Made by a program: the position numbers and the translations under genes. Shown one piece after another: positions 46,369-55,405 of a stretch of 64,000 nucleotides of DNA. This DNA comes from Porphyromonas gingivicanis JCM 15907 (GTDB lineage: Bacteria; Bacteroidota; Bacteroidia; Bacteroidales; Porphyromonadaceae), in the NCBI RefSeq assembly GCF_000614585.1, contig NZ_BAKX01000001.1, positions 372,001-436,000 of the forward strand, read 5' to 3'. The notes beneath the pieces are model-generated. The model was not told where the DNA came from. It did no database searches and saw only the letters and a list, made by a program, of their open reading frames with translations. The stretch's first letter is position 1; the number at the start of each line of letters is the position of its first letter.

Positions 46369-49050
46369 CTATTTAATAACCCGCTTTATTAGTTTTTTAT
46401 GATCTGCTGTTTGTATGTGGAATATGTAAGAGCCAGAGGGGAGATTAGAAACATCTATAGTTTCATGGTTATTCAGCCCTTGGAATATGTACTCTTGTAA
46501 CCGAACCCCTTTTATGCTCCATACTTCGATAGCATAGATTTTGCTCAATGCTTGAATTTCAACTCTATCTGCTATCGGGTTAGGGTATATGCTAATCTCA
46601 TTGGCAGAAGTTGTAGGAGTTTCAATGCCAGTAGTATGGTCGGTGTAGTAAGAAACCTTGGTCAGAGGAGTTCCAAACAAGGGTTCACGTTTATCTGCAT
46701 AGCCCACAGGAACTCCCTCTTGTGTTACATAGAGAGTTCTTAGCTTAACTATTCCATCCTTACCTGTTGCTTGCTTGAAACGAGGGTTAAAAGGACCTGT
46801 GCTGAATATAGGTCTGAACTCAACCTTAGTATTAGAAGCAATGGGGTCAGAGTAGTATTCTGAAGAAACAGCCACCAAGCGATCTGTTCCTCCATCTGAC
46901 GCATAGGCTACACCAACTATACCTATTACAATACCATTAGGGAGCATTGCGCTAAATCGAGTGCCCTTGTTTTCAATTTGAAATTTGGGACCTTTTACAT
47001 TGTCATTAGCCAAGTTCATACGTATATCTTCTTCCAAAGGGCTAATGAGAAGTACAGGATCGGTATAAGCAGTAGGTGTTTTTACTTTTTGAAGCATAGC
47101 TACAGAGTTAGCCCATGACACAGTACTACGATCAGATAGATAGATAAAATCTTCTGTGGGTACTTTCAAATCAATATCGGCAAAACGGATGTAAAGATTC
47201 ATCTTTGTGCCTTCTTTTTCATTGATGAAAAAATTATCGAAAGTAAGGGTCGTCTCTTCATTGGGCTTCAGGACGGCTATCTTAGACTCTGCTATGGGGT
47301 CTGCATCTCGAGGCACAAAGGCTGCATTACCCTGATACTTATCTCTTAGACAGTAGAGATAGGCAGGTCCATAGTACTCTCTTGTACTATTGTTTTTGAC
47401 CTTGAAAGATACTTTGCTACGCGCATAGGCAAAGAGGTCGCATGTCGTGCTATTCTTTATAATCTCTATTTTACCAGCACCTATGTCATATGAAACAGAG
47501 GTGAATTTTCCATTCTTAACAGTGAAGTAGAGTTCGGAGGGTTCGTCATAAAATAGTAAGCATTTTTCAAAAGAGCTTGCTCCGTTGTGTTTCCATTCAA
47601 ATCTACCGACATAGTCTCCATCTTCCAACTGTATGCCTTGGCTGGTTACATTCTTGAAATCGCCCTTAAGACTCATCGGATTCCCTCTCGTTAGTTTAAG
47701 GTCAAGAGCCTCTACACCAGAAGCAAGTTGATTGTTTTTGTAGAAGGCAAAGCGCACCTTGCCAAAAGCCTCATAGATAAAGCGTTGATAGAGATAACCA
47801 TGTAGTTTAATGGTCGTTTTGTCTTCTGAAATGACCCCTCTTATAGTCGAGGTTGGTTGCTCCAAGGCTGGAGCTAATCCCGGATTATTATCCCTATCGG
47901 GAATGATGTTAATGATTATAGATTGACCATAATTATAACCTCCGAGTCCCGCACCTGTACCCAATTGAGCTGGGTCTAAAGCTGTGATGCGAAAGTACCC
48001 ATTAGCTATACCAGACCACCCCCAGTTAATATGGAAAAAGCCCTCTTTATTGTAACCATCGCAAACGAAGGCATGACCTCCTCCTTCTCCATACCCCGAG
48101 AGAAGCACTGGGCGTTCGGCATCTAACTCTTCACGAATCAAGTTTTCCCATTCCGTTGCCGTATAGTTATATCGGAAAAGGGTCGTCACGCTCTTTTTGT
48201 ACTTAAAATGTTCCCTAAGTGCTCGCACCACACCTGTTTCAAACGCTCCGCTACCCGAGGCTCCATAAGACATATCAACCCCAAAACCAACATCTTTCAT
48301 AAAGCGAGATAGCTCTTTGGCATGCTTTTCGGCATCGGGATGCGTTTTAGAAAATGTGCCTGGCATATCTGCCCAATTATACTCATGCCCGTATTGCACT
48401 GAACGAGATATGCCGTTATCTGTATAGCTGTGAGAACCGACAGCAGCATTTGGCCACTCGTGAAAACGAAGTATTTGTGCCATTGCAGTAGCTACACAAC
48501 CTGTTGGGCATTGGATATTACCTTCAAAGGGGCATTGTAGATTGTAAGGATACTCTTGGTCCCACAAAATCTTCTTTTTATCCAAAAGGGGAAGTACCTC
48601 TTTAGTTCCTCTTGAAGGAGAAGCTCCGATGGGAACTATTTCAGGTTGGGATAGCATTTGAAGAATACTCTGCTCGTAACCAGCCATCCAATAGCGGATT
48701 TGTTCGGGAGCATTCTCCAAATCAAAATAACCACTATCTGAGTAAGCTAACAGAGGATATAAGCGATCGTCTCCTGCAACAATGGCAAACCCTTCTCGTT
48801 CGCCTCTGTTGAAGATATAGTAGCCTACAAGATTGTTCTCTTGTAAAGCTCCATTTCTGAGTCTATTTTCACCTTTTAGGTAGTGGGTGTAAGTCAAACG
48901 AATGGGAAGATTGCTTCTCAAACCATTTTGAGAAAAATAAATCTTCGCAATTGCTTCCGCCTCAAGAGGCGTAATGGGGGCGGCATTACCTGTTGTTATC
49001 CAACCCATAAGAAGCAATAGAATAGAAAATAAAAGTCTTTTCATATACAT
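46369..49050 (-). CDS. Secreted C10 (streptopain-type) cysteine protease with T9SS C-terminal domain
   Basis: An 893-aa exported protease. I start at the ATG at 49050 because it follows AGGGAGAAA, directly precedes a signal peptide (MKRLLFSILLLLMGWITTGNA) and lies downstream of the promoter; the frame is open to 49155. A SpeB-like propeptide (about 25-155, EGFAIVAGDDRLYPLLAYS) is followed by the catalytic domain with Cys185 in CPTGCVATAMAQIL, His326 in GGGHAFVCDGY and the FHINWGWSG block. Beta-rich middle domains of unknown role lead to a type A sorting domain (ISIYPNPIADRVEIQ to the end), which directs type IX export and surface attachment. Layout resembles PrtT of P. gingivalis and interpain A of Prevotella. 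Substrates are probably host proteins (inference). Confidence 0.92.
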   Translation of the reverse strand: MYMKRLLFSILLLLMGWITTGNAAPITPLEAEAIAKIYFSQNGLRSNLPIRLTYTHYLKGENRLRNGALQENNLVGYYIFNRGEREGFAIVAGDDRLYPLLAYSDSGYFDLENAPEQIRYWMAGYEQSILQMLSQPEIVPIGASPSRGTKEVLPLLDKKKILWDQEYPYNLQCPFEGNIQCPTGCVATAMAQILRFHEWPNAAVGSHSYTDNGISRSVQYGHEYNWADMPGTFSKTHPDAEKHAKELSRFMKDVGFGVDMSYGASGSGAFETGVVRALREHFKYKKSVTTLFRYNYTATEWENLIREELDAERPVLLSGYGEGGGHAFVCDGYNKEGFFHINWGWSGIANGYFRITALDPAQLGTGAGLGGYNYGQSIIINIIPDRDNNPGLAPALEQPTSTIRGVISEDKTTIKLHGYLYQRFIYEAFGKVRFAFYKNNQLASGVEALDLKLTRGNPMSLKGDFKNVTSQGIQLEDGDYVGRFEWKHNGASSFEKCLLFYDEPSELYFTVKNGKFTSVSYDIGAGKIEIIKNSTTCDLFAYARSKVSFKVKNNSTREYYGPAYLYCLRDKYQGNAAFVPRDADPIAESKIAVLKPNEETTLTFDNFFINEKEGTKMNLYIRFADIDLKVPTEDFIYLSDRSTVSWANSVAMLQKVKTPTAYTDPVLLISPLEEDIRMNLANDNVKGPKFQIENKGTRFSAMLPNGIVIGIVGVAYASDGGTDRLVAVSSEYYSDPIASNTKVEFRPIFSTGPFNPRFKQATGKDGIVKLRTLYVTQEGVPVGYADKREPLFGTPLTKVSYYTDHTTGIETPTTSANEISIYPNPIADRVEIQALSKIYAIEVWSIKGVRLQEYIFQGLNNHETIDVSNLPSGSYIFHIQTADHKKLIKRVIK

Positions 49051-49124
49051 TTTCTCCCTATATTTTTTTTGTTTTATTGGTACGATTTTGTTTTTGTTTT
49101 GTGTGAATATAAGATGACTATGTA

Positions 49125-49155
49125 CAAAGATAAGGATATTAGATGTATATATCAA
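49125..49155 (-). promoter_or_regulatory. Promoter of the C10 protease gene
   Basis: On the minus strand TTG at 49155-49153, a 20-base spacer and TATCTTTG at 49132-49125, a full -7 match. The predicted start near 49118 gives a leader of about 68 bases and excludes the upstream in-frame ATG at 49155. Confidence 0.55.
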
Positions 49156-49340
49156 CTACTTCCAAGATAGCATATCTTGTATTTCTTTTCTGTAGATATA
49201 GGTGTTAAGAAAGGAGTATGAAAGTAAATTGGTTTGTATTTCATTTAGATATACTTTTTTAGTACAGATTATAACAAATAAAATTGTTAAAAATAGAAGT
49301 GGGGTATCCTCTCCAACTAATAACTATTTTCAGTATATGT

Positions 49341-49424
49341 CAAAGGTATAATGGGTAGATTCAAAAGGTCTATAGGTTTCATTCAAAACCATTAATCGTT
49401 TTCCTGAAAACCATTATACCTTTG
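49341..49424 (+). repeat. Dispersed intergenic repeat, copy 4, with 14-bp inverted ends
   Basis: CAAAGGTATAATGG (49341-49354) and CCATTATACCTTTG (49411-49424) are perfect inverted repeats. Between them, TTCAAAAGGTCTATAGG, TTCAAAACCATTAATCG and TGAAAACCATTATACC follow each other at about 22-base steps. The CAAAACCATTAA core is shared with copy 1 (7825 onwards). It lies 61 bases upstream of the ftsK -7 box. Confidence 0.7.
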
Positions 49425-49484
49425 CTTCTATTGCGTAAGGGGTTATATCATAAGTTTAAGTGATAAACATTAGTAAAGTAGTAG

Positions 49485-49492
49485 TATCTTTG
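49485..49492 (+). promoter_or_regulatory. -7 box (TATCTTTG) of ftsK
   Basis: A full -7 match only seven bases before the ATG at 49500. A start site at the usual distance would be at or next to that ATG, giving a leaderless message, or would favour the ATG at 49578, which is preceded by AAAGGAAAT. Confidence 0.45.
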
Positions 49493-49499
49493 CACAGCT

Positions 49500-52019
49500 A
49501 TGAGTTCACAAAAGGGTAGACATCCCTCCTCACAAGGAGGTAAAAGAGTTAGAACCTCTCCTACGACTAAAGGAAATATGGATGCAAAAAGGGGGAAAAA
49601 GGAAGTTAAGAAGTCTCTTTTTGCCTCTTTTTCTACAAGTAAGTATGCACCTCTTTATCGCTTTTTAGGAGGGCTTGTGCTACTTTTTGTTACACTTTTC
49701 TTACTGATTTCTTCCTTCTCCTACCTGCTCACAGCCTCAAAAGACCAAAGTGTCCTTTCTAATCATGAAACATTTTTTTCCGCTATAAGAGAGACCAATA
49801 AAATCAGTAATATCGGAGGATTGCTTGGAGCTTACGTTTCGGATTGGCTTGTTAATCGCTTTTTGGGAATAGGAAGCATCGTTTTACTTTTCTTCCCTTT
49901 ATGCTATGCTCTTCGTGTTTTTAACCTGCCCAAGAGTTATAAAATATCTGTGGTGAAAATCTTTTTTATCACCGCTTTTTCTTCTATTTGGTTAGCTATT
50001 TTATCTACCTACGTCACCATTCTTTTCGATATAACTTTACCATTTCAAATAGGAGGTAGTCAAGGGGTACATTTAACTCTCTTTTTGCTTACCCATTTGG
50101 GGCATGCGGGCATTGTCTCATCGATACTCTTTGCTCTCATTGTGATTGTCGTTTCTGTTAGCCAACAGTCTGCTCTTTGGCTACAAAACTTTCTCTCTTT
50201 TTCCTGGCTGAATATACGTATTAAACGTAAAGCTTTTCCTTCTGATAGGGAAGTTGCAATGGAAGAAGTGGCACAAGTATCAGTGGGAGAGGATAGGGTA
50301 GAGCAAGCCATGGAGGAGGAAGCTAAAACAAACTTACAAGAGGAGAGGCAAGAAACTGTTGTTGAGCTGGGACACTCTATGCCTCATGCTCAGATTGCAA
50401 CAAAGCCAGAAGAAGAGCAGCAAGACTCTATGACGGCAACTGCTACCTCTTCTCTCATTATAGAGATTCCTCAAGAGGAAGAACAGCAGGAGTATGCCCC
50501 TCAATCAGCAACCTCCTCACGAGGTGATTTAGAACTACCTAACTATGTTTTTCCCTCTTTAGATTTGTTGGAGATTTATGAAAGGGGTGATAATACTCCC
50601 GACTACGAGGAAATTGCCAGCAATGAGCGCCAAATCATTGAAACTCTTGAGAGTTTCAAGATAAAGGCTCGTCCTACAAAAGCAACTGTCGGACCTACGG
50701 TAACACTTTATGAGATAGAACCCGATGCCGGCATAAAAATATCTCGTATCCGTAATTTGGATGATGATATTGCTCTTAGCTTAAAGTCAGAAGGAGGAAT
50801 ACGTATTATAGCTCCTATACCAGGCAAGGGTACTATAGGCATAGAGGTTCCTAACAAGCGCCCACAAATAGTTTCATTCCACTCGTTGCTCTCTTCTCGC
50901 AAATTTGCAGAGAACAAAATGGAGCTACCCATTGCTATAGGTAAGACCATTACTAATGAGGTTTTCATGTTTGATCTTACCAAGATGCCACACCTTCTTA
51001 TTGCAGGTGCTACGGGGCAAGGAAAGAGTGTGGGACTGAATGTTATGATATCCTCTCTGCTATATAGCAAACATCCTTCGGAGTTGAAGTTTGTGATGAT
51101 AGACCCCAAAATGTTGGAGTTTTCTGTCTACGAAATGCTGGAAAGACACTATTTAGCTAAACTGCCCGAAGAGGATAAGTGTATCATTACGGATATGTCT
51201 AAGGTAGTACCCACTCTCAATTCTCTTTGTGTAGAGATGGACAATAGATATCGGCTACTTACTGAGGCTCGTGTACGTAATATTGCCGAATATAATAAAC
51301 GTGTTCAGAGCGGGGAGCTTGCCTTTTCAGAACATCATAAGTTCTTGCCTTACATCGTATTGATTATTGATGAGTTTGCCGATCTTATTATGACTTCGGG
51401 AAAAGAGGTTGAACGTCCTATAACACGTATTGCGCAAAAAGCACGTGCTGCGGGTATTCATATGGTGTTGGCCACGCAGCGCCCCACAACGGATATTATA
51501 ACGGGAACTATTAAAGCCAACTTTCCTGCTCGTATCGCTTTCAAGGTCTTTTCAGCAACCGATTCTCGTACCATTTTGGATGGTCCTGGGGCAAACCACT
51601 TGGTGGGACGTGGAGATATGCTTTTCTATCAGGGTAAGGATATGCTCCGCCTACAATGTGCATTGATAGATACCCCAGAAACCCAACGAATAGTGGATAC
51701 TATATCGAGCCAAGCCTCTTTTACGACTCCTTATAATCTTCCCGAGGCTCCTGTAGAAGAGACAGATGAGGGGCGTGTAGTTTCTCTTGATCGTAAAGAT
51801 GCCCTTTTTGAAGAGGTGGCTCGTATGGTGGTAGAAACTCAACAAGGCTCTACATCTAAAATTCAAAGGCATTTTGAAATTGGATTCAATAGAGCAGGAC
51901 GCATAATGGACCAATTGGAAGCTGCTGGTATTGTGGCTGCTCAACAAGGGAGTAAGTCTCGAGAAGTTTTAATTCCTGACCTCTATGCTTTACAAAATCT
52001 ATTGGACTCTCTGAAATGA
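49500..52019 (+). CDS. ftsK: DNA translocase FtsK
   Basis: An 839-aa septal DNA pump resolving chromosome dimers. Four membrane helices lie in the first 190 residues, an acidic Glu/Gln-rich linker spans about 250-345, and the motor follows with Walker A AGATGQGKSVGLN (about 502-514) and Walker B VLIIDEFADLIM. The C-terminal winged-helix gamma domain (STSKIQRHFEIGFNRAGRIMDQLEAAGIV) binds orienting DNA sequences. The start is uncertain: ATG at 49500 sits almost on the predicted transcript start, whereas codon 27 (49578) follows AAAGGAAAT and gives MDAKRGKKEV. The stop overlaps the lolA-like start by four bases. Confidence 0.94.
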   Translation: MSSQKGRHPSSQGGKRVRTSPTTKGNMDAKRGKKEVKKSLFASFSTSKYAPLYRFLGGLVLLFVTLFLLISSFSYLLTASKDQSVLSNHETFFSAIRETNKISNIGGLLGAYVSDWLVNRFLGIGSIVLLFFPLCYALRVFNLPKSYKISVVKIFFITAFSSIWLAILSTYVTILFDITLPFQIGGSQGVHLTLFLLTHLGHAGIVSSILFALIVIVVSVSQQSALWLQNFLSFSWLNIRIKRKAFPSDREVAMEEVAQVSVGEDRVEQAMEEEAKTNLQEERQETVVELGHSMPHAQIATKPEEEQQDSMTATATSSLIIEIPQEEEQQEYAPQSATSSRGDLELPNYVFPSLDLLEIYERGDNTPDYEEIASNERQIIETLESFKIKARPTKATVGPTVTLYEIEPDAGIKISRIRNLDDDIALSLKSEGGIRIIAPIPGKGTIGIEVPNKRPQIVSFHSLLSSRKFAENKMELPIAIGKTITNEVFMFDLTKMPHLLIAGATGQGKSVGLNVMISSLLYSKHPSELKFVMIDPKMLEFSVYEMLERHYLAKLPEEDKCIITDMSKVVPTLNSLCVEMDNRYRLLTEARVRNIAEYNKRVQSGELAFSEHHKFLPYIVLIIDEFADLIMTSGKEVERPITRIAQKARAAGIHMVLATQRPTTDIITGTIKANFPARIAFKVFSATDSRTILDGPGANHLVGRGDMLFYQGKDMLRLQCALIDTPETQRIVDTISSQASFTTPYNLPEAPVEETDEGRVVSLDRKDALFEEVARMVVETQQGSTSKIQRHFEIGFNRAGRIMDQLEAAGIVAAQQGSKSREVLIPDLYALQNLLDSLK

Positions 52020-52651
52020 AAAAGTTTTTTCTTCACTCGTTAGCCCTTATTTTTCTCTTCGTTAGTTTCCCCCCAATCTATGCCCAGAGAAGTCTTGGCT
52101 CTCAACAAATGCTCAGTCTTAAAAAGAGATTAGAGCAAGGGGCAGAGATTACTTTTAGCTCCAAAACTTATGCTGCTTCGGGGGAGTTGCTTTCGGATGA
52201 TAGAGGGCAGCTACTTACCCATCAGGATAAGTTTAGGTTGACTTATTCTATATTTACGTCTACCTACAATGGAAATCTTTTCTCCTACTATAACAAGGCT
52301 GAGAAAACATTTACCGTTATGCATCCAACTAAAGAAGACTTGGCAACCCTTAATCCTTTAGCTTATCTTTCCACATCACAAGAAATGTATACAGTGAGAG
52401 AGCTCCCCGAAAGTAAAAAAGGTAAAGTCTTTGTGTTCACTCCCAAAAAGAATTCGATGAATATACAGCATATAGAACTCTGCTTTAGTAGAAAAACAGA
52501 GCTCCCCACAGAGCTTATGACTCTTTTTAGCGATGGTACACGTGTGGTAATGTATATAGAATCGTTGATCTCTAAGAAAAATATTTCGAGTCATCTCTTC
52601 TCTCAAAAGCACACAGATTATCCTGGTAGCGAGTTGGTGGACTTACGATGA
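52016..52651 (+). CDS. lolA: LolA-like outer membrane lipoprotein carrier protein
   Basis: A 211-aa periplasmic protein with a signal peptide (about 1-23, ending IYAQ). The mature part alternates as a half-barrel, with [39 protein letters not shown] (in pieces, about 68-107) matching the LolA core where lipoprotein acyl chains are carried. Identity is from fold pattern and from the conserved ftsK-lolA order. It would move lipoproteins from the inner to the outer membrane. Confidence 0.78.
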   Translation: MKKFFLHSLALIFLFVSFPPIYAQRSLGSQQMLSLKKRLEQGAEITFSSKTYAASGELLSDDRGQLLTHQDKFRLTYSIFTSTYNGNLFSYYNKAEKTFTVMHPTKEDLATLNPLAYLSTSQEMYTVRELPESKKGKVFVFTPKKNSMNIQHIELCFSRKTELPTELMTLFSDGTRVVMYIESLISKKNISSHLFSQKHTDYPGSELVDLR

Positions 52652-52688
52652 AATACGAATCAAGGAAACAAAAAAAGAAAAAGAGAAT

Positions 52689-53041
52689 ATGTTAGTACAG
52701 GTACTAAAGTCTAAACTACACTGTGTACATGTTACCGAGGCCAATCTAAACTATGTAGGCAGCGTAACCATAGATAAAACTTTGATGGAGCTGTAAACAT
52801 ACTGCCAGGAGAGAGAGTACAAATTGTAAACAATAATAATGGCGAACGTTTCGAGACTTACGTTATAGAGGGCCCTGCAGATACTGGTGTGATTTGTCTC
52901 AATGGGGCTGCTGCTCGCTTATGTCAGCAGGGTGATGTGGTGATTATTATGGCTTATGCTTGGATGGACATGGAAGAGGCACGTACTTTTCGCCCCGCTC
53001 TCGCTTTTCCTGACCAAAACAATAGAATTACGAAAGAATAA
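52689..53041 (+). CDS. panD: Aspartate 1-decarboxylase (one frameshift in this sequence)
   Basis: A 117-aa pyruvoyl enzyme making beta-alanine for pantothenate and CoA. The protein begins [20 protein letters not shown] and contains the self-processing Gly-Ser in YVGSVTID, where cleavage creates the pyruvoyl group. The frame breaks at 52789-52791; adding one G gives [19 protein letters not shown], and the rest runs through [24 protein letters not shown] to the stop at 53039-53041. Both halves are too short for a simple ORF scan, so this gene is easily missed. It lies between lolA and ffh. Confidence 0.9.
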
Positions 53042-53075
53042 TATCAATAACAAAGACTCTTGAACACTATACAAT

Positions 53076-54404
53076 ATGTTTGAAAATCTTAGTGAACGCT
53101 TAGAACGCTCTTTTAAAAAGCTAAAAGGCGAAGGGCAAATAACCGACATAAACGTCGCAGAGACCCTAAAAGATGTGCGCCGAGCCCTTATAGAGGCAGA
53201 CGTAAACTATAATGTAGCGAAGAAGTTTACTGACAATGTTAAAGAAATAGCACTTGGCCGTAATGTATTAACGGCGGTACGCCCCAGCGAGATGATGGTT
53301 AAAATCGTACACGACGAGTTAGCCAAGTTAATGGGGAGCGAAGCTGTAGACCTAAATCTTAAAGGAGAGCCGACTATAATTTTGATGTCCGGTCTTCAGG
53401 GGTCGGGTAAAACGACTTTTTCTGGGAAACTGGCAAATCTTCTTAAAAACAAACGCTCTAAAAATCCTCTATTGGTAGCCTGTGACGTGTATCGTCCTGC
53501 AGCTATAGATCAGCTTAAGGTATTGGGAGAGCAATTATCTATTCCTGTTTATGCAGAGTTAGGGAGCAAGAATCCTGTGGAAATAGCTCTCCACGCTATC
53601 GAAGAAGCTAAGGCAAAGAATCACGATGTGATTATTGTAGATACCGCTGGTCGCCTTGCTATTGATGAGGAAATGATGAATGAGATAGCTGCTATTAAGC
53701 AAGCTATTAAACCTCACGAAATCCTTTTCGTAGTTGATGCTATGACGGGGCAAGATGCTGTTAATACAGCTAAAGAGTTCAATGAACGGCTTGATTTCGA
53801 CGGAGTTATCCTAACCAAATTGGATGGAGATACTCGAGGTGGAGCTGCACTTTCTATCCGAACGGTGGTAGACAAGCCTATAAAGTTTGTTGGTACGGGC
53901 GAAGGGATGGAGGCTTTGGATGTTTTCCATCCTGAGCGTATGGCAGATCGCATCTTGGGGATGGGAGATATTGTTTCTCTCGTAGAGCGTGCTCAACAGC
54001 AGTATGATGAGCGAGAAGCACGTCGTTTGGAAGAGCGTATTGCTAAGAATCAGTTCGACTTTAATGACTTCCTGAAACAGATTCACCAAATCAAAAAGAT
54101 GGGAAATATCAAAGACCTTATAGGAATGATTCCAGGTGTAGGCAAAGCCATTAAAGATATGGATATTGATGATGATGCTTTCAAGGGGATAGAAGCTATA
54201 ATATATTCTATGACACCTGAAGAGCGTTCTCATCCCGGTCTTCTGAATGGTTCGCGTCGTAAGAGAATTGCGGATGGTAGCGGTACCTCTGTACAAGAGG
54301 TAAATCGCCTTATTCAGCAGTTCGATCAAGCACGCAAGATGATGAAAACAATACAAACTATGGGTAAGAACCCTAAAAAAATGGCTCGTTTGCGCCACAA
54401 ATAA
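53076..54404 (+). CDS. ffh: Signal recognition particle protein Ffh
   Basis: A 442-aa GTPase that with SRP RNA targets membrane proteins. The N domain (about 1-90) leads to the G domain: G1 MSGLQGSGKTTFSGKLA (about 104-120), G3 DTAGRLAIDEEMM, G4 TKLDGDTRGGAALS. The Met-rich M domain begins about 300 (GMGDIVSLVERAQQQ) and ends LNGSRRKRIADGSGTSVQEVN. The SRP RNA gene was not seen. It follows panD by 34 bp. Confidence 0.95.
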   Translation: MFENLSERLERSFKKLKGEGQITDINVAETLKDVRRALIEADVNYNVAKKFTDNVKEIALGRNVLTAVRPSEMMVKIVHDELAKLMGSEAVDLNLKGEPTIILMSGLQGSGKTTFSGKLANLLKNKRSKNPLLVACDVYRPAAIDQLKVLGEQLSIPVYAELGSKNPVEIALHAIEEAKAKNHDVIIVDTAGRLAIDEEMMNEIAAIKQAIKPHEILFVVDAMTGQDAVNTAKEFNERLDFDGVILTKLDGDTRGGAALSIRTVVDKPIKFVGTGEGMEALDVFHPERMADRILGMGDIVSLVERAQQQYDEREARRLEERIAKNQFDFNDFLKQIHQIKKMGNIKDLIGMIPGVGKAIKDMDIDDDAFKGIEAIIYSMTPEERSHPGLLNGSRRKRIADGSGTSVQEVNRLIQQFDQARKMMKTIQTMGKNPKKMARLRHK

Positions 54405-54413
54405 TATAGCAAT

Positions 54414-55304
54414 ATGGAATACAAAATATTAGATGGAAAGAAAATTTCCGAAGAGATAAAGAAAGAAATTGCTTCGGAAGTAGAAAATATAGTTCGCAAT
54501 GGAGGTAAGCGCCCTCATTTGGCTGCTATTTTGGTAGGACATGACGGAGGGAGCGAAACCTATGTAGCTTCTAAAGTAAAGTCTTGTGAAGAGGTAGGCT
54601 TTGCCTCTTCTTTGATACGTTTTGAGAGCGATGTTACAGAAGAACAATTATTGTCAGCTATTGATAAACTTAATAAAGATCCAGAGGTAGATGGATTTAT
54701 TGTACAACTTCCTTTGCCTAAACATATCGATGAGCAAAAGATTATCGAAAGAGTGGATTACAGAAAAGATGTCGATGGTTTTCATCCTATCAACGTCGGG
54801 CGTATGAGTATTGGGCTTCCCTGTTTCATATCGGCTACTCCTCAGGGCATTGTGGAGCTTCTTCGTCGTTATGAAATACCGACCTCTGGCAAACATTGTG
54901 TTGTTTTAGGGCGGAGCAATATTGTGGGCAAGCCTATCGCACAATTAATGTCTCACAAAACCTATCCAGGCGACTGTACCGTAACTATTTGTCATAGCCG
55001 TACGCAAGGCTTAAAAGAGATTTGTCAGACGGCTGATATTATTATAGCAGCTTTAGGAAGTCCTGAGTTTCTCACCAAAGATATGGTTAAAGAGGGAGCT
55101 GTTGTTGTAGATGTTGGTACTACCAGAGTACCAGATACTACCCGTAAGAGTGGATTTCGCCTAACGGGAGATGTTAAGTTTGAGGAGGTTGCCCCTCTCT
55201 GTTCTTACATCACGCCTGTGCCTGGAGGGGTAGGGCCTATGACGATTGTCTCTCTTATGATGAATACATTGAAAGCTGGACAGAAGAATTTGTTCAACGA
55301 TTAA
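54414..55304 (+). CDS. folD: Methylenetetrahydrofolate dehydrogenase/cyclohydrolase
   Basis: A 296-aa bifunctional FolD converting 5,10-methylene-THF to 10-formyl-THF with NADP+. The catalytic Lys is in [14 protein letters not shown] (about 48-61), with [14 protein letters not shown] (about 97-110), a nucleotide loop [16 protein letters not shown] (about 162-177) and the C-terminal [19 protein letters not shown] (about 267-285). It follows ffh by nine bases and supplies formyl groups used by PurH. Confidence 0.95.
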   Translation: MEYKILDGKKISEEIKKEIASEVENIVRNGGKRPHLAAILVGHDGGSETYVASKVKSCEEVGFASSLIRFESDVTEEQLLSAIDKLNKDPEVDGFIVQLPLPKHIDEQKIIERVDYRKDVDGFHPINVGRMSIGLPCFISATPQGIVELLRRYEIPTSGKHCVVLGRSNIVGKPIAQLMSHKTYPGDCTVTICHSRTQGLKEICQTADIIIAALGSPEFLTKDMVKEGAVVVDVGTTRVPDTTRKSGFRLTGDVKFEEVAPLCSYITPVPGGVGPMTIVSLMMNTLKAGQKNLFND

Positions 55305-55405
55305 AATTTTAATCCCTTTGCCCTTTCCGTTGTCGAAAGGTCAGAGGGGTTTGTAGATGCTTTCGGAGATAATTGATGGGTAGTTTATACTAAAGAGTAA
55401 AGTCT

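Larger units (their letters stand above)
49051..49499. other. 449-bp divergent intergenic region between the C10 protease and ftsK
   Basis: It holds the protease promoter (49125-49155), repeat copy 4 (49341-49424) and the ftsK -7 box (49485-49492). The 49160-49330 part is AT-rich and shows nothing recognisable. Confidence 0.55.

Noticed and set aside
49051-49155. The 35-residue N-terminal extension of the C10 protease
   Set aside because: The -7 box lies inside it and a signal peptide starts at the later ATG, so the extension is not expected to be translated.
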